DNA from: a bacterium
GTDB lineage: Bacteria; Spirochaetota; Spirochaetia; Treponematales; Rectinemataceae
Reading direction: 5' to 3'
NCBI GenBank assembly: GCA_021813065.1
Contig: JAKALZ010000010.1
Location: forward strand, 1 to 14,949
Length of the DNA: 14,949 nt
A model generated the notes under the pieces. That model ran no database searches and was not told where the DNA came from. It saw only the letters and a list, made by a program, of their open reading frames with translations. A program made the translations under genes and the position numbers. Numbering within the stretch: the stretch's first letter is position 1; the number at the start of each line of letters is the position of its first letter. Shown here piece by piece: positions 14,936-14,949 of this stretch.

Positions 14936-14949
14936 TTCATAGTTCTATG

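Overview
The window is a gene-dense chromosomal segment of core bacterial genes: thirteen complete coding regions plus one cut by the left edge. I see no insertion sequence, phage gene, CRISPR array, tRNA or rRNA. The organism is most likely a spirochaete of the Treponema type with fairly balanced base composition. The basis is inference: an HU-type protein starting MPTTGKPLTK, a MurC with the GAKGTGM nucleotide-binding loop, an archaeal-type CMP kinase with GKSGCGNTT in place of a normal Walker A, and a GH57 protein beside cell-wall genes. I recall such forms from spirochaetes, but I could not run a database search.

Layout. A divergent promoter region (114-358) separates an HU-family gene (leftward, truncated) from tyrS (rightward, 359-1588). 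tyrS converges on deoD (leftward, 1619-2377). deoD and a calcineurin-like phosphoesterase gene (rightward, 2493-3191) diverge from a 115-base promoter region. The phosphoesterase gene converges, with three bases between stop codons, on a leftward operon rluA-like / hflK / hflC (6238 down to 3195). Rightward from there come a short membrane protein of the divergent PAP2 family (6339-6815), a GH57-type glycoside hydrolase (6894-8816), and a tightly packed run murC - yicC - cmk - SDR - galM - prfB (8888-14922) that looks like one or two transcription units.

How the genes fit together. Translation and RNA quality control dominate: tyrosyl-tRNA synthetase, a pseudouridine synthase, the YicC endoribonuclease and release factor 2. 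HflK/HflC form the membrane scaffold that controls the FtsH protease. DeoD and the CMP kinase handle nucleosides and nucleotides, MurC makes the peptidoglycan precursor, and GH57 and GalM point to alpha-glucan and hexose metabolism.

No undescribed multi-gene system is evident. The points most worth a second look are the programmed +1 frameshift in prfB, the Lys-to-Asn change in the CMP kinase P-loop, the CMP kinase sitting next to yicC where other bacteria often have gmk, the GH57 protein that has lost the His-Gln-Pro of its first motif, a perfect inverted repeat over the tyrS -35 box, and a possible leaderless GTG start for the pseudouridine synthase. No stretch above 300 bases lacks a gene; the longest gap (114-358) holds two divergent promoters.
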